41,216 nucleotides of DNA. Origin: Acidithiobacillus sulfuriphilus. GTDB lineage: Bacteria > Pseudomonadota > Gammaproteobacteria > Acidithiobacillales > Acidithiobacillaceae. The stretch is taken from NCBI RefSeq assembly GCF_003721225.1, contig NZ_RIZI01000183.1, positions 1 through 41,216 of the forward strand, given 5' to 3'. Positions 16,374 through 25,125 of the stretch are shown one piece after another. Positions within the stretch are counted from its first letter, which is position 1, and each line of letters starts with the position of its first letter. Both the position numbers and the translations under genes were made by a program. Under the pieces are notes generated by a model, which was given only the letters and a program-made list of their open reading frames with translations, was not told the DNA's origin and did no database searches.

Positions 16374-17786
16374 ATGGCCGGCCGTCGCCGGCATACGCAT
16401 GGGACGGGGACCGTGCTGAGCGCCGCCGAACTCTTTCCCCCGGCGAACTTGCGGCATGGTGGTCTCGTCTTGCTCCTGCTGCTGTTGTCGGGGTGCGTAA
16501 GTTACCATCCCTTGCCCTTGCGCGCTTCCCTCCCTGCCCAGACCCATGCCGACGCGCAAATCGCCGCCGCCCTGCAGCATGCGCACTTGCCCCAACGAGA
16601 GCGATTATCCATAAACCCCTCCCGGCCCCTCTCCGGGGAGGCCCTGGGCCTCATTGCCGTATTGCTCAATCCTGATCTGCGGGCCATGCGGGCTCAGGAG
16701 GGGGTTGCCCAGGCACAGGTCTTTGCCGCCGGCATCCTGCCCGATCCACAATTATCCTTGAGCGCCGATCTTCCCAGCAATGTGGCGGCGGGTTACTACA
16801 ATGCCTACAACATGGCCCTGAACTGGAGTCTGGCCGCCCTGTTCACCCGCCCGGCAGACCTGGATATCGCCCGGGCCCAGGCGCGCTCCGTACAGTATCA
16901 GGTGGCTTGGCAGGAATGGATGGTCGCCAATCAGGTGCGTATCCTGACCCGGCAGCTTTATTACCTGGAGCAGCAGGAGGCCCTGGCCCGTCGGGCCGCA
17001 GTAACGACCCAGCGCTTGTATCGGGCATCCCAGGAAAATCTGCAGGCGGGTGACGCCACCATTACTACGGCGACCCTGCGGCAGATCGCCTGGCTGGACA
17101 GTCAGGACCGGGCTTTGGCCCTGGCCAGGCAGATCACCAAGACCCGGCAGGATCTCAACAAACTGCTGGGCCTGCCGCCGGAAGCAACGCTCACTCTGGT
17201 ACCGCCGCGGCTGGGCGCTACGCCCACAGACCCCGCCGCCCTGGTGGCCAAGGCCGATCACCAACGGCTGGATCTCCTGGCCTTGCGGGCGGGTTATCAG
17301 GCCCAGGAGGCGCGGGTCCGCCGCAGCATTCTGGGTCAGTACCCGGGTTTCAGCATCGGCCTGACGAAGGCGGCAGACACTTCCAATATCCACACCTTGG
17401 GCCCCAGTGTCAGCCTCGACCTGCCCCTGTGGAATCGCAATCGCGGGGCCATCGCCGTGGCGGAGGCTACCCGCGGTCAGCTCCATGCGGAATACGGCGC
17501 GCGTCTTTTCCAGACCCGTGCCGAGATCTACACCCTGGTGGCTGATTTGCAGCGCTTGGCGGCGGAAATCGCCCCTTTGGCCCGGGAGGTTCCGCAACTG
17601 CAACGGGCGGAGGAGCGTCTGCGCAGGGCGGCCAGCGAGAGAAATGTGACCTTGATCGATTATGAAAGTGTGCGCAGCCAATCCCTGGCCAAGGGGCTGC
17701 AGTTGCTGGCGTTGCAGCAGGCCTATGCCGAGCAGCAGGCGGCGCTGACCATGGCCGTTGGCAGCACCTGGAAGGGGCAACCATGA
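16374..17786 (+). CDS. Outer-membrane efflux lipoprotein, TolC/OprM/CzcC family
   Basis: The outer-membrane channel of a tripartite RND pump. A lipobox-like LLLLLLSGC puts the acylated cysteine at residue 41, after an unusually long positively charged N-region. The two repeated TolC domains follow, rich in long helices (ARAQARSVQYQVAWQEWM, LQRAEERLRRAASERNVTLIDYE). The start is ATG 16374 with GGAAGGAGGG 4-5 nt upstream; earlier in-frame TTG codons lack a ribosome site. It has 470 residues. Its stop overlaps the start of the adaptor gene by 4 nt. Confidence 0.88.
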   Translation: MAGRRRHTHGTGTVLSAAELFPPANLRHGGLVLLLLLLSGCVSYHPLPLRASLPAQTHADAQIAAALQHAHLPQRERLSINPSRPLSGEALGLIAVLLNPDLRAMRAQEGVAQAQVFAAGILPDPQLSLSADLPSNVAAGYYNAYNMALNWSLAALFTRPADLDIARAQARSVQYQVAWQEWMVANQVRILTRQLYYLEQQEALARRAAVTTQRLYRASQENLQAGDATITTATLRQIAWLDSQDRALALARQITKTRQDLNKLLGLPPEATLTLVPPRLGATPTDPAALVAKADHQRLDLLALRAGYQAQEARVRRSILGQYPGFSIGLTKAADTSNIHTLGPSVSLDLPLWNRNRGAIAVAEATRGQLHAEYGARLFQTRAEIYTLVADLQRLAAEIAPLAREVPQLQRAEERLRRAASERNVTLIDYESVRSQSLAKGLQLLALQQAYAEQQAALTMAVGSTWKGQP

Positions 17787-18868
17787 AGGGGGTGGAGGAG
17801 ATGCCGCCACAAGCGATTAGCGCGAAGTGCGCGGGGTGGGGAGGGCGGAAGATCATGGCAGCATTGCTGCTGCTGGGCTTGGCCGGGTTGCCCGTAACGG
17901 CCATGGCGGAGGTGTCGGCATTGGTCCGGATCACCCCAGCCCGCGTCATGGCGATGACCAGCCACTTGCATGCCTACGGGACGGTGGAATTCTCACCCGA
18001 AGGCGGGCAAACCCTCTCCTTGGAGGCCGAGAGTCTGGTGAGCCAGGTCCTGGTGGCGGCTGGACAGCGGGTGCAGAAGGGGGAACCCCTGCTGCGGGTG
18101 ACGCCAACCATCAACGACCGGTTGCAGATGGATCAGGCCCGGATCGCCGTGCGTTTCGCCGAAGAAGATCTCCAACGCCTGAAGGGACTGCGGGATCGTC
18201 AGTTGGCCACCAATGCCGAAGTGCAGGCTGCCGCGCAAAATCTCGCCCGGGCCAAGGCCAATCTACGGGATATCGGCGCTCGTTTGCATACGCTCCAGAG
18301 CGGTGCTTTGCGTGCCCCCATGAACGGGGTGGTGGAATCGGTGGCGGTACATCAAGGGGACCTGGTCCCTGCCGGTCAGCCGCTGCTGCGTTTGAGCAAG
18401 GGCGACCAATTGCGGGTCCTCCTGGGGGTGGAACCCGAAGACGTGACCCGCGTCCATCGTGGCGATGTCGTGCAAATCCAGCCGGTCTATGGTGGTACTA
18501 GCCCTGTCGCCGGCCGGGTCACCCAAATATACTGGCAGGTGGACCCCAAAACCCGTTTGGCCCAAGTGGTGGTACCGGTTCCCGCCAATCCGGCCCTCCT
18601 GCCCGGCGGCATGGTGCATGCGCGCATCCTCGTGGGACAAGGCCAGGACTTGGCTATACCCGATAGCGCCGTCCTGCAGAGCCAGGGTCGCTCCTACTGT
18701 TTCGTCGCCGTTCATGGGCGGGCGCAGCGCCGCTGGATCAAGACCGGCTGGCAGGAAAAAGGCTGGATTGCGGTGAAGAAAGGGCTTCAGGCGGGCGACC
18801 AGGTGGTTAGCCTGGGCAATTATGAACTGCACGATGGCATGGCCTTGCGCGTGGAGGGTGGACAATGA
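17783..18868 (+). CDS. RND efflux periplasmic adaptor (membrane fusion protein)
   Basis: This protein bridges the inner-membrane pump and the outer-membrane channel. An N-terminal signal or anchor lies at residues 24-42 (KIMAALLLLGLAGLPVTAMA). The lipoyl halves are VSQVLVAAGQRVQKGEPLL and GALRAPMNGVVESVAVHQGDLVPAGQPL, flanking a helical hairpin of about 60 residues. Beta-barrel and membrane-proximal domains follow. It has 361 residues. ATG 17783 overlaps the upstream stop, and the stop overlaps the permease ATG. The substrate cannot be told from this subunit. Confidence 0.9.
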   Translation: MKGVEEMPPQAISAKCAGWGGRKIMAALLLLGLAGLPVTAMAEVSALVRITPARVMAMTSHLHAYGTVEFSPEGGQTLSLEAESLVSQVLVAAGQRVQKGEPLLRVTPTINDRLQMDQARIAVRFAEEDLQRLKGLRDRQLATNAEVQAAAQNLARAKANLRDIGARLHTLQSGALRAPMNGVVESVAVHQGDLVPAGQPLLRLSKGDQLRVLLGVEPEDVTRVHRGDVVQIQPVYGGTSPVAGRVTQIYWQVDPKTRLAQVVVPVPANPALLPGGMVHARILVGQGQDLAIPDSAVLQSQGRSYCFVAVHGRAQRRWIKTGWQEKGWIAVKKGLQAGDQVVSLGNYELHDGMALRVEGGQ

Positions 18869-21800
18869 TGGGCGACTGGTTACAGCGCCACCGCCGCTCG
18901 CTCCTCTTCCTGCTCGTGGTCCTGGTTCTGGCCGGCGGCATGGCGGCCTTTCGCCTGCCGGTATCCCTATTCCCCACCATCAGCTTCCCGCGCGTCGTGG
19001 TGAGCGTGGATGCGGGCAACCTGCCCATTTCGCGCACCCAGATCGAGGTCACCCAGCCTTTGGAACAAATCTTGCGCGGTGTGCCCGGCGTTGAGCGGAT
19101 TCGCTCCACCACCAGCCGGGGCGCTGCGGATATTTCGGTCCAGTTCGCCTGGGGTACCCCTATGGTGCCGGCCCTCCTGCAAGTGCAATCCGCTGTCAAC
19201 CAGGTCCTGCCCAAGCTGCCGCCGGATACCCGCTTCCGGGCCCGGCGCATGGATCCCACGGTCTTCCCCATCCTCGGTCTGGCATTGAATTCCTCCACGC
19301 TGGATCCGGTAGCCCTGCGCCGCTATGCCTATTATGATCTGCGCCCGCGCCTGCTGGCCGTTCCCGGCGTGGCCCAGGTGGAAGTGCAGGGCGGCACCCA
19401 GGCCGAGTACGAGGTGGTGGTGGATCCCATGCGCCTGCAAAGTTACGGCTTGAGCAGCGCCGATGTGGAACGAGCCCTGGCCGATAACAACATCATTACT
19501 GCGGTGGGACGTTTGCAAAGGCACTACCGCCTCTACCAGGTGCTCAGTCAAAGCCCGCTGAAAAATGTCACGGATATCGGCCATACCGTACTCAAGACCG
19601 GCGCGGATGGGGTGGTGGAACTGGATGACGTCGCCCAGGTGCGGCAGGGCACCGTGCCGCAATGGACGACGGTGACGGCCAACGGCAAACCGGCGGTCCT
19701 GGTCAATATCAAAGAACAGATCGGCGCCAACACCGTCGCCATTGACCAGACCATTCGCCGCCTGCTGCGTACGGAGGCCAAAAGCATTCCGGCGGGGGTC
19801 AAGATCAGCACCTGGTATGACCAGAGCCAACTCATCACCAGCGCCGCCAGCAGCGTGCGCGATGCCATCTTCATCGGTGCCGCCCTGGCCGCCTTGGTGC
19901 TGCTGGTTTTCCTGCGCAATCTGCGGCTTACCTTCATCGTGGCCATCGTGCTGCCCAGCGTGCTCCTGGCCAGCGTGCTCATCCTCTATGTGCTGCACAT
20001 GAGTTTCAATATCATGACCCTCGGCGGCATGGCGGCGGCCGTCGGGCTGGTGGTGGACGATGCCGTGGTCATGCTCGAATACATCATGCGCCGCATCGCC
20101 GAGCATCCTGGGGAAAGGGTGCCGGTGCTGCATTCCGCCCTGGAGATGAGCCGGCCCCTGGCGGGTTCCTCGGCGGCCACCGTCATCATCTTTGCACCGC
20201 TGGCCTTCCTGTCCGGCGTGACGGGGGCCTTTTTCCAGGCCCTCGCCATTGCCATCGCCGCCGCCCTGATCATCTCCTTTCTGGTGGCCTATCTTGCCGT
20301 ACCGCTCCTGGCGGATGCCCTCCTGCGCCGCCAGGATGCCGAGGCGGCCGAGCGGGAAGGGCGCGTCATGGGCCAGGTGAAGGAGCGCTACGGGGTCTTT
20401 CTGGGCAGTTTGCTGGCACGGCCTTTCCTCCTGCTCCCCATTGTCCTGGCGCTGGTAGGCCTGGGCTGCTGGGCCTATACCCAGGTGGGCAGCGGTTTCA
20501 TGCCGGATATGGATGAGGGGGGATTCGTGCTGGACTACAAAGCCCCGCCCGGCACCTCCCTAGCGGAAACCGACCGCCTTCTGGAGGAGGTGCAGCAGAT
20601 ACTCTCCCGGACACCGGAAGTCGCCAGCTATTCCCGCCGCACCGGCCTGCAATTGGGCGGCGGCATTACCGAGGCCAACCAGGGCGACTTTTTCATCCGC
20701 CTGAAAAAACACCGCAATCGCACGATCTGGCAAATCATGCAAAGCGTCCGCCAGCGTATCCATGACCAGGTGCCAGGCTTGCGCGTGGAAACGGGTCAGC
20801 TCATGGAGGATCTCATCGGCGATCTCACGGCCGTGCCACAACCCATAGAGATCAAGGTTTTCGGCAGTAATCCCCAAGTACTGCAAGCGACGGCCGCCCG
20901 CATTGTCGGGACCATCCATGGCATTGCCGGCGTCACCCAGATCTTTGACGGGGTCACCATCGCCGGCGATGCCTTGAACATCCGCATCAATCCCGTCAAA
21001 GCGGCCCTGGAAGGGATGGCACCGGCGCAGATTACGGCGCAACTGCAAACCCTCATGGACGGGCGGGTGGCCAGCCGCATCCCCCAGGGGCAGGAAGTCA
21101 TCGGTTTGCGGGTACGTGCCCCACGCGCCATTTGGGACGACATGGCCCGGATGCGGGCGCTGCCCATCCTGGCTCCGGACGGCCATACCTTTCCCCTGGC
21201 CAGGGTGGCCACCATCAGCGCCCAAGCCGGGCAGGCCGAACTGAATCAGGAAAACCTCAAGCCCATGGTGGCGGTGACTGCGCGCATCGAGGGCCGGGCC
21301 ATGGGTACGGTCATGCACGAGGTGCAGGCGCGCCTGGCTCATCTTACTCTGCCACCCGGAGTCTATCTCCAGTATGGGGGGCTTTATCAGGAGCAGCAGC
21401 AGGCCATGCGCGAACTGGCCATGGTGCTGGTGGCGGCGATCCTGCTGGTGGCGGTGCTGTTGCTCTTCCTCTATGAACGCTTCACCATCGTCATCAGTAT
21501 CCTGGCGACGGCCCTGCTCGCCCTGGGCGGGGTGTTCGTAGGCCTTTGGCTCACCGGCACCCAACGGAACATCACGGCCATGATCGGCATGACCATGATT
21601 GTCGGCATCGTCACCGAAACGGCCATTTTTTACTTCGCCGAGGCGCAGAACAGCGATGTAGCAGAGTTGATCCGGGCCGGCCGTGCACGCCTGCGCCCCA
21701 TTCTCATGACCGCCATCATCGCCATGCTGGCCCTGCTGCCCCTCGCCCTCGGTCTGGGAGCGGGGGCGCAGATGCAGGCACCCCTGGCCATTGCCATCAT

Positions 21801-21897
21801 TTCCGGCTTGATCGTGGAAGTGCCGCTGGTGCTCTTGATCATGCCGGGGATCTACCGTTTCCTGGAGCGCCTCGTCCGCCGCCGGGCCCGGGCCTGA
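18865..21897 (+). CDS. RND efflux permease subunit, AcrB/CzcA superfamily
   Basis: A proton-driven inner-membrane pump of 1010 residues with the usual two halves: TM1, a large periplasmic porter domain, TM2-6, then the same again. TM4 has GLVVDDAVVMLEYIMRR, with the Asp-Asp pair typical of drug-type (HAE) pumps. In the TM10 region the sequence is GMTMIVGIVTETAIFYFAEA, so the Lys-Asn of AcrB (K940, N941) is Thr-Glu, while the HME (metal) motif is not present either. It therefore belongs to a less studied RND subgroup, and no substrate is proposed. It is the last gene of the efflux operon and converges on pstA2 with a 9-nt gap. Confidence 0.92.
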   Translation: MMGDWLQRHRRSLLFLLVVLVLAGGMAAFRLPVSLFPTISFPRVVVSVDAGNLPISRTQIEVTQPLEQILRGVPGVERIRSTTSRGAADISVQFAWGTPMVPALLQVQSAVNQVLPKLPPDTRFRARRMDPTVFPILGLALNSSTLDPVALRRYAYYDLRPRLLAVPGVAQVEVQGGTQAEYEVVVDPMRLQSYGLSSADVERALADNNIITAVGRLQRHYRLYQVLSQSPLKNVTDIGHTVLKTGADGVVELDDVAQVRQGTVPQWTTVTANGKPAVLVNIKEQIGANTVAIDQTIRRLLRTEAKSIPAGVKISTWYDQSQLITSAASSVRDAIFIGAALAALVLLVFLRNLRLTFIVAIVLPSVLLASVLILYVLHMSFNIMTLGGMAAAVGLVVDDAVVMLEYIMRRIAEHPGERVPVLHSALEMSRPLAGSSAATVIIFAPLAFLSGVTGAFFQALAIAIAAALIISFLVAYLAVPLLADALLRRQDAEAAEREGRVMGQVKERYGVFLGSLLARPFLLLPIVLALVGLGCWAYTQVGSGFMPDMDEGGFVLDYKAPPGTSLAETDRLLEEVQQILSRTPEVASYSRRTGLQLGGGITEANQGDFFIRLKKHRNRTIWQIMQSVRQRIHDQVPGLRVETGQLMEDLIGDLTAVPQPIEIKVFGSNPQVLQATAARIVGTIHGIAGVTQIFDGVTIAGDALNIRINPVKAALEGMAPAQITAQLQTLMDGRVASRIPQGQEVIGLRVRAPRAIWDDMARMRALPILAPDGHTFPLARVATISAQAGQAELNQENLKPMVAVTARIEGRAMGTVMHEVQARLAHLTLPPGVYLQYGGLYQEQQQAMRELAMVLVAAILLVAVLLLFLYERFTIVISILATALLALGGVFVGLWLTGTQRNITAMIGMTMIVGIVTETAIFYFAEAQNSDVAELIRAGRARLRPILMTAIIAMLALLPLALGLGAGAQMQAPLAIAIISGLIVEVPLVLLIMPGIYRFLERLVRRRARA

Positions 21898-21906
21898 GCC
21901 CCTCGC

Positions 21907-22812
21907 TCAGCGATAGGCGCCCAGTTTGCGCTGACTGCGGACCAGCATCCACCGGCCCAGGAGGATGAGCATGAGCACGCCGAAGGTGATGAGAAAGGCG
22001 GCGGCAAAGGCGAGCATGTGCGATTCGGCGAAGGGTTCGTTGATGAAGGACCAGATCACATAGGTCAGGTAGCCGATGGGCTCCTGAGTCATGTGGCCAT
22101 TCCACATGTAATTGGACCAGCCCGCCGTATATAGCAAGGGGGCCGTCTCGCCCATGGACAGGGCCACGGCATAAAATATCCCGGTCATGATGGCCGGCGC
22201 TGCCCCCGGCAGGAGGACCTTGAACACGAGATGACCTTCTCCGGCGCCCAGCCCATATCCCGCCTCACGCACGGCGTTGGGAATATTGGCCATGGCCAAT
22301 TCGGTGGATCGGGCGATATAGGGGAGCAGCATCACCGCCAGGGTAATCACGCCGGCGGCGACGGAAAACTGCCAACCCAGATAAATCACCATGGCGATGT
22401 AACCAAAATACCCCAGAACAATGCTCGGCACGCCCACCAGCACGTCCGAAAGAAAACGCAGCGCGCTACCCCAGCGACCCGCGCCGTGCTCGGAGAGATA
22501 GATCCCCGCCGCCATGCCGATGGGTGCCGCGACCAGCAGGGAACCGAGGGAGAGCACGAGAGAACCTTCGATGGCATTTTTCAGCCCGCCGCCAATCCCG
22601 TTGGTGATCTTCGCAAACAGGGCCGGGCGCAAGACGGGAAAGGCCTTGACTACCACCTCGCCAATAATGGAAAAAAAAGCCCCGGCCAGGATCAGGAAAG
22701 CCGCCATGATGGCCAGCCAGCCCAAGGCGTTGCCCCATTGGCGGCGCCAGGAGGGCGCATATCTCTTTTCTACTGTTTTGATTCCCATGGTTTCCAGTAT
22801 TTCCGTGGCCAT
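21907..22812 (-). CDS. pstA: Phosphate ABC transporter permease PstA2 (divergent)
   Basis: A second PstA-family permease, 301 residues with six membrane segments. The coupling loop VREAGYGLGAGEGHLVFKVLLPG and LPYIARSTELAMANIP with its conserved Arg are present. However, the segment before GETAPLL reads AVALSMGETAPLL: Leu218 stands where PstA1 here and E. coli PstA have arginine (AR-x2-GETAPL). I place the start at ATG 22812, which overlaps the pstC2 stop as TGATG, with GAGGG 8 nt upstream. An in-frame ATG at 22833 would add seven residues. No pstB follows; the gene ends against the efflux permease. Confidence 0.9.
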   Translation of the reverse strand: MATEILETMGIKTVEKRYAPSWRRQWGNALGWLAIMAAFLILAGAFFSIIGEVVVKAFPVLRPALFAKITNGIGGGLKNAIEGSLVLSLGSLLVAAPIGMAAGIYLSEHGAGRWGSALRFLSDVLVGVPSIVLGYFGYIAMVIYLGWQFSVAAGVITLAVMLLPYIARSTELAMANIPNAVREAGYGLGAGEGHLVFKVLLPGAAPAIMTGIFYAVALSMGETAPLLYTAGWSNYMWNGHMTQEPIGYLTYVIWSFINEPFAESHMLAFAAAFLITFGVLMLILLGRWMLVRSQRKLGAYR

Positions 22813-23768
22813 CAGCGCACCCTCGCCATCCATAGTATCAAACGGGCGATGACATTCACCGCCACGGCGATGAGCAGAAGCACCAAGGCAATTTCCGAGA
22901 GGGCCTGGACGGCCATATTGGTGGGATCCTGCAAGGCGCTATCCAGTTGCGAGGCAATAAAGGCCGCCATGCTGGAGATTGGCGTGTAAATATTGTTGGG
23001 CAGGTAATTGAGGGCGTTGCCGCTGACCATCAATACAGCCATGGTTTCCCCCAGCGCGCGGCCAAGGGCCAGGATGCTAACGCCGATGACCACGGTGCGG
23101 AGTTTGGGCAGGACCACATGCCAAAAGACTTCGAGGCGGCTCAAGCCCAGGCTGCGCCCCGCTTCCTTGAGGGCCGGGTCGGTCATGTTGATGGATTCAC
23201 GGAGCGTCGCGGAAATGAGCGGTACGATCATGATGGTCAATACCAGGGACGCCGTGAGCAAACCGTAGCCGCTCCCCGGAGCACCGCCAAAGAAAGGTAC
23301 GAAGGACAGGGCATGGGCCATGGCCGGGTAGACATGCTGACCCAGGAGCGGAACCAGCACCGCGTATCCCCAAAGCCCGTACACCACGCTGGGGATGCTC
23401 GCCAAAAGGTCCACAAAGAGGGATAGAGGCGCTGCCCGGGATTTGCGCATTCCCTCCGCCAATAAAACCGCCGCACCGATAGCCAGCGGGAGGGCCAGGA
23501 CCATGGCGATGAAGGAACTGGCCACGGTGCCGACGATCAGGAACCAGATGCCGTAACGGGCATGGGGCATGACCTGGAAGCCGTGTTCCATCACCGGGTC
23601 GCCATAGAGATTGCCCAGGTCCCAGTCATTGGTCCAGAGAAAATGGAACTGGTTATATTGAATGGCCGGCCATGAGTAGATGGTGAGAAAGGTGATCAGT
23701 GCCAGCAGCGACAAGGGCAGCAGACTGGCCATGGCTACCAGGGAACTGCGAAAGATCGGGAATTTCAT
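22812..23768 (-). CDS. pstC: Phosphate ABC transporter permease PstC2
   Basis: A PstC-family permease, 318 residues, with six predicted membrane segments and the coupling loop LKEAGRSLGLSRLEVFWHVVLP. It is followed by ALGRALGETMAV, which keeps the Arg and Glu important in PstC. A periplasmic insertion of about 40 residues (NDWDLGNLYGDPVMEHGFQV...) follows TM1. The ATG at 23768 has no convincing ribosome site of its own, but it overlaps the stop of an 8-codon mini-ORF that does have one (23765-23791). It is cotranscribed with pstS2, after a hairpin. Confidence 0.92.
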   Translation of the reverse strand: MKFPIFRSSLVAMASLLPLSLLALITFLTIYSWPAIQYNQFHFLWTNDWDLGNLYGDPVMEHGFQVMPHARYGIWFLIVGTVASSFIAMVLALPLAIGAAVLLAEGMRKSRAAPLSLFVDLLASIPSVVYGLWGYAVLVPLLGQHVYPAMAHALSFVPFFGGAPGSGYGLLTASLVLTIMIVPLISATLRESINMTDPALKEAGRSLGLSRLEVFWHVVLPKLRTVVIGVSILALGRALGETMAVLMVSGNALNYLPNNIYTPISSMAAFIASQLDSALQDPTNMAVQALSEIALVLLLIAVAVNVIARLILWMARVR

Positions 23769-23791
23769 AGTGTTTCGTCTCGTACCGACAT
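23765..23791 (-). CDS. Putative 8-residue leader mini-ORF coupled to pstC2
   Basis: On the minus strand GAGG-N5-ATG opens a frame encoding MSVRDETL. Its TGA overlaps the pstC2 ATG (ATGA), and pstC2 lacks a clear ribosome site. This suggests that ribosomes loaded on the mini-ORF re-initiate on pstC2. Such short frames arise by chance, so expression is unproven. Confidence 0.3.
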   Translation of the reverse strand: MSVRDETL

Positions 23792-23893
23792 GCGTACCTC
23801 AAAAACGACGTTTTGGAAAACAGTGGCGCCCCCATTGCCAGGGCAAGCCGTGATGCCGCTTTCCAAAGCGCCTGGCTAAAAGCAAAGAAGCCC

Positions 23894-23935
23894 GCAAAAA
23901 AATATCAGAAAGAGCCGGGCATGAACACCCGGCTC
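23894..23935 (-). terminator. Intra-operonic hairpin with T-tract between pstS2 and pstC2
   Basis: On the minus strand GAGCCGGG and CCCGGCTC form a perfect 8-bp stem with an 8-nt loop, followed by TTTCTGATATTTTTTT. It begins 10 nt after the pstS2 stop. It looks like an intrinsic terminator. Inside a pst operon it would probably be partial and would leave more pstS mRNA than permease mRNA. Confidence 0.8.
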
Positions 23936-23945
23936 CAAGTTCCGC

Positions 23946-25031
23946 TTACTGGATTTCGGCAATCTGCTTGCGCGAAAGGGCTACAGCGCTGTCCGGCAGG
24001 GGGACAAAGTTGACCGCCTCAATGAAGTGCGGCGCATTGCCGCCCTTGAGATCAATGGACCAATTCAGGAACTTGCGCAGTTCCGCCGCGACCTGGGCAT
24101 TGGGCTGGGTCTTGCTGACAATGGCATACTCGTAGTTGATGATGGGGTAGGACTTGGCACCCGGGGCATAGACCAGGCTGATGCGCTCGTCGGCAGGGGT
24201 CTTGGCGACCATTTCACCGGCTGCGGCCTTGGCATTGGCCACCGTCGGCAACACAAACTGGCCGGCGCGGTTTTCCAGCATGGCCAGGCCCAGATGGGCT
24301 TCTTCCACGGGTTTCTTCCAACTGATGCCGATATAGGCGACGCCATAGGGCGTGGTCTTCAGGGCCTGGACCATGCCGGGGTTGCCCTCGGCGCCGATGC
24401 CGCCGGGGACAGCCGGCCAACTCACCGTCGTGCTGTAGCCGATATTCTTGCTCCATACCGGAGTGGTATCAGAGAGATATGTCGTAAAGATGAAGGTATC
24501 GCCGGAACCGTCCGTGCGGTGTATCGGAATGATCTTGTGGTTGGGCAACTTGACGCCGGGGTTGAGCTTGGCAATGGCGGCGTCGTCCCAGTTGGTGATG
24601 GTGCCGTTATAGATCCCTGCCAATACGGGACCGGAGAGCTTGAGGTGGACATTGTTCAAACCCGGCAGGTTGTAGTTGATCATCTGGATCGAGATGGCCA
24701 GCGGGATGTTGAGGATATTGGGATGCATCTTGATCTGGGCATCGCTCATGTAGGCATCGGAAGCACCGATCTGCGCCACGCCGGAAATGGCTTCGGCAAT
24801 GCCGGTACCGCTACCCGTGCCTTGGGTGGTGATCTGCACGCCGGGATTCATCTTGGTATACACCGGCACCCACAGATTGAAGAGCGGATAGAGCAGGGTC
24901 GATCCCGTCTCCAGCAGGGAGATGGGCGCCGCAGAAGCGGGCATGGCGGCGAAGGCGGACAGGCCCAAGGCGGAAAGCAGGGCGATGCCATTGATATTGC
25001 GGGATAAGTTTTTCTTCATGCGAAACAGCAT
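23946..25031 (-). CDS. pstS: Phosphate ABC transporter, periplasmic phosphate-binding protein PstS2
   Basis: A PstS-family binding protein of 361 residues, with a signal peptide ending near residue 34 (ALGLSAFAAMPASA). Ligand-loop segments are LLETGSTLLYPLF, GTGSGTGIAEAISG, GASDAYMS and HRTDGSGDTFIFTTYL. The last carries Asp where PstS1 here and E. coli have Thr (SGT to SGD), a variant also found in mycobacterial PstS. ATG 25031 is chosen because GGAGG lies 4 nt upstream; a second Met follows 4 codons later. It is the first transport gene of pstS2-pstC2-pstA2, downstream of an OmpR-type regulator. Confidence 0.93.
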   Translation of the reverse strand: MLFRMKKNLSRNINGIALLSALGLSAFAAMPASAAPISLLETGSTLLYPLFNLWVPVYTKMNPGVQITTQGTGSGTGIAEAISGVAQIGASDAYMSDAQIKMHPNILNIPLAISIQMINYNLPGLNNVHLKLSGPVLAGIYNGTITNWDDAAIAKLNPGVKLPNHKIIPIHRTDGSGDTFIFTTYLSDTTPVWSKNIGYSTTVSWPAVPGGIGAEGNPGMVQALKTTPYGVAYIGISWKKPVEEAHLGLAMLENRAGQFVLPTVANAKAAAGEMVAKTPADERISLVYAPGAKSYPIINYEYAIVSKTQPNAQVAAELRKFLNWSIDLKGGNAPHFIEAVNFVPLPDSAVALSRKQIAEIQ

Positions 25032-25052
25032 AAAACCTCCAGGGTAGTGGGT

Positions 25053-25076
25053 ACAACGGTTGGTGAGACAACGGTT
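25053..25076. repeat. Exact 9-bp direct repeat upstream of pstS2
   Basis: ACAACGGTT occurs twice (25053-25061 and 25068-25076), separated by GGTGAG, a 15-bp period, in the 94-nt gap between the regulator gene and pstS2. It differs from the 11-bp PhoB repeats. It could be a binding site for the neighbouring OmpR-family regulator; this is an inference. Confidence 0.55.
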
Positions 25077-25125
25077 CGGTAAACACTCGCAACTGCTCTA
25101 TCGGTAAGGAGTTTGCCGACTTTTT

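Noticed and set aside
18967..20133. A 388-codon minus-strand open frame opposite the RND permease.
   Set aside because: It is a shadow of the permease with no ribosome site or recognisable domain.
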